A stretch of DNA of 54,197 nt, from the NCBI GenBank assembly GCA_963820955.1, contig CAWGCA010000012.1, positions 1 to 54,197 on the forward strand, written 5' to 3'. The translations under genes and the position numbers were made by a program. This document shows, piece after piece, positions 52,677 to 54,197 of this stretch (position 1 is the first letter of the stretch; each line of letters opens with the position of its first letter). The notes under the pieces were generated by a model, which saw nothing but the letters and a program-made list of their open reading frames with translations, was not told the origin of the DNA and ran no database searches. This DNA is from CAWGCA01 sp963820955 (lineage in GTDB: Bacteria > Pseudomonadota > Gammaproteobacteria > Chromatiales > Chromatiaceae).

Positions 52677-52685
52677 TCAATTAAA
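52638..52685. repeat. Dispersed 48-nt hairpin repeat, copy 2
   Basis: Second copy of the element at 31832-31879 (42 of 48 identical). The outer stem tcgagaaa...tttttcga keeps pairing by G-T wobble where copy 1 has C-G. Its end overlaps the last codons of the ankyrin gene. Confidence 0.7.
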
Positions 52686-54197
52686 CATCCGCATCCAGGA
52701 CGACTTGTCCTGTTGCTGCCCCAGTATCTCCACAGTGGTCTTGCTTCCAGACGAGCCGGCGAGATCTATCGCCTGCTCTCGCTTACTGTTGCGCAAAAAT
52801 GGATTCGCGCCGGCGTCAAGAAGGATTTTCACTACCTCCACATATCCGGATTTAGCTGCACGCATAAGCGCGGAATCACCGAATTGATTTTGAGCATCTA
52901 GCTTGGCCCCTTGCGAAATGAGCAACCTGACACTGTCGGAGTGTCCTTCAGCTGCCGCGAAAATGAGCGGCGTGTTGCCATTGCCACTGACCTGATCTAC
53001 TTGGACTTGCTCGGTAATCAGCAGCTTCATGATATCAGTATGACCATGTCTGGCTGCTCGCATCAGCGGCGTATTCCCTCTGTCGTCCCCGCTATTCTTG
53101 CTCGCTCCACGCTCAATGAGCAGTCTGGCGATATCGTAGCTACCTTTATCCACTGCCTGCCAGAGTGCGGTGCGGCCCACTTTGTCCTTTGAATTCAGAT
53201 CGGCACCATACTCTACAAGCATCGCCACTATCTGCCGCAAGCCCTGTCGTGCTGCCAAGGTCAATGGGGTACTCTCTGCCCTTCCCTTAACATCAGGATC
53301 GGCACCTTGTTCAAGCAATAGTTTCACCGTTGATTCATAAGAGCCTTCTACGGCATATAACAGTGGAGTCGCGCCATTGTCTTGCTGTATGAGATTGACG
53401 TCCGACCCCGCTTGAACGAGTAACTTTACGACCTCTGTATGTCCGTTCTCCGCCGCCCAACAGAGAGGCGTCTTCCCATTACTCTGGGCGATGTCTGCTT
53501 GCGCACCGTTTTTCAGCAATAATCGAACAATATTCAAATGACCCTTCCAGGCAGCTCTACTTAGCGGCGTATGGCCTTGTGCGTCTTCTGCATTGACGTC
53601 ATCTCCCCTTGCGACCAGCTCTTTTGCCACCGACTCCTCTCCTCTCCAAGCGGCGAGCATGAGGGCAGTCCACTGCTCAAACGAGGCAGGCTCACCATCC
53701 TTTACCTCCCTTACAGATTGGGAATTTCCGGCAAGTGCCTCCAAGTCCGGCAAATTTCGTTTCTGAGCAAGGCGTTGAGTGGCCTTCGCCCCTGAATTTT
53801 CCAGGAGCCTTACAACCTTTACCCGATCTCGCCTTATTGCCAGATCAATAGCGGTGTGGCCGTCTTTTGTTTTTGCATTGATATCGGCGCCTTGGTCGAT
53901 GAGTAACTTGACAGTCCGGGCATAACCCTTACTCGCTGCAATCGCGAGTAGGTTGTAACCATTTCTATCATGGACCTTGATATCCGCTCCATCGATCAGA
54001 AGTATTTTAATAATCTCAAATTGATTGTTGCTTACCGCAGCCATCAGGGAAGTGTCGCCGAAATTGTCCTTGGCGGCGGTGTCCGCTCCCTGCGACATAA
54101 GATATCTTACGCATTCGATCTGACCATTCATCGCCGCTTCGAACAGGGCCGTGCGTCCATGCTCATCCTTCGCGTTTACTCCCACACCCACCTGAAG
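52677..54197 (-). CDS. Ankyrin-repeat protein, 5' end beyond the window
   Basis: At least 506 residues of tandem 33-residue ankyrin repeats, about 14, with the usual G-x-T-P/A-L-x-x-A-A pattern (HGRTALFEAAMNGQIECVRYL, GNTPLMRAARHGHTDIMKLL, NGNTPLIFAAAEGHSDSVRLL). A short low-complexity break occurs near residue 150. It ends in a non-repeat tail (GSSGSKTTVEILGQQQDKSSW). The frame is open to the window edge, so the N-terminus, and any signal peptide, is missing. Ankyrin proteins mediate protein binding; in symbionts they may be host-directed, but nothing here shows secretion. Confidence 0.9.
   Translation of the reverse strand, partial: LQVGVGVNAKDEHGRTALFEAAMNGQIECVRYLMSQGADTAAKDNFGDTSLMAAVSNNQFEIIKILLIDGADIKVHDRNGYNLLAIAASKGYARTVKLLIDQGADINAKTKDGHTAIDLAIRRDRVKVVRLLENSGAKATQRLAQKRNLPDLEALAGNSQSVREVKDGEPASFEQWTALMLAAWRGEESVAKELVARGDDVNAEDAQGHTPLSRAAWKGHLNIVRLLLKNGAQADIAQSNGKTPLCWAAENGHTEVVKLLVQAGSDVNLIQQDNGATPLLYAVEGSYESTVKLLLEQGADPDVKGRAESTPLTLAARQGLRQIVAMLVEYGADLNSKDKVGRTALWQAVDKGSYDIARLLIERGASKNSGDDRGNTPLMRAARHGHTDIMKLLITEQVQVDQVSGNGNTPLIFAAAEGHSDSVRLLISQGAKLDAQNQFGDSALMRAAKSGYVEVVKILLDAGANPFLRNSKREQAIDLAGSSGSKTTVEILGQQQDKSSWMRMFN

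Overview
The window looks like a chromosomal piece of a free-living or symbiotic gammaproteobacterium. It has a complete ccmABCDEFGHI cytochrome c maturation operon, a bifunctional RSH (SpoT-type) gene next to rpoZ and gmk, RNase PH, a TonB-dependent receptor and BarA-like hybrid signalling. Gene style and content recall the Chromatiales / sulfur-oxidising group, but that placement is inference and no marker gene here settles it.

Layout. 1-3050 is a heavily corrupted, inverted copy of 3056-6172; the two arms meet at a fold point about 3.05 kb from the window edge. The left arm carries no intact gene and most resembles an uncorrected fold-back long read at a contig end. 3054-7723 (minus strand) is the housekeeping run yicC-gmk-rpoZ-spoT-ridA. 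7823-10346 (plus) is a Ser/Thr kinase, PP2C phosphatase and rph unit with ATGA overlaps. 10353-19310 (minus) is a signalling operon: TonB-dependent receptor, periplasmic binding protein, hybrid histidine kinase (split by a 1-nt frameshift), REC-PAS-GGDEF-EAL protein and HDOD protein. 19711-26836 (minus) is the ccm operon. 27123-28962 holds rdgB, a PilZ protein and an unrecognised coiled-coil protein, followed by an IS200-type transposase remnant.

From 29.2 to 52.4 kb nearly every gene handles phosphate or phosphoryl groups. The list is: a 2-phosphoglycerate kinase with two ATP-cones next to an archaeal-type phosphoglycerate mutase; a PhoU-like DUF47 protein with a PiT transporter; a P-loop kinase-like protein with a PPP-type phosphatase; two CNNM/CorC transport proteins; a Na/Pi cotransporter with a PhoU tail plus a Usp protein; a CYTH-CHAD protein with a ParA-like ATPase; and a minus-strand run 52425 to 44930. 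That run encodes NUDIX, PhoU-APH kinase fusion, ATP-grasp enzyme, HprK-related kinase, SixA-NUDIX fusion, histidine phosphatase, PPP phosphatase and an amphi-Trp protein. HprK-related kinase B plus ATP-grasp plus amphi-Trp is the signature of the uncharacterised GAK (grasp-and-kinase) cassette; here it is embedded in a much larger set of kinases, phosphatases and PhoU proteins. This is the most promising undescribed system in the window. The right edge is an ankyrin-repeat protein cut by the window end.

No tRNA, rRNA or CRISPR array was recognised.
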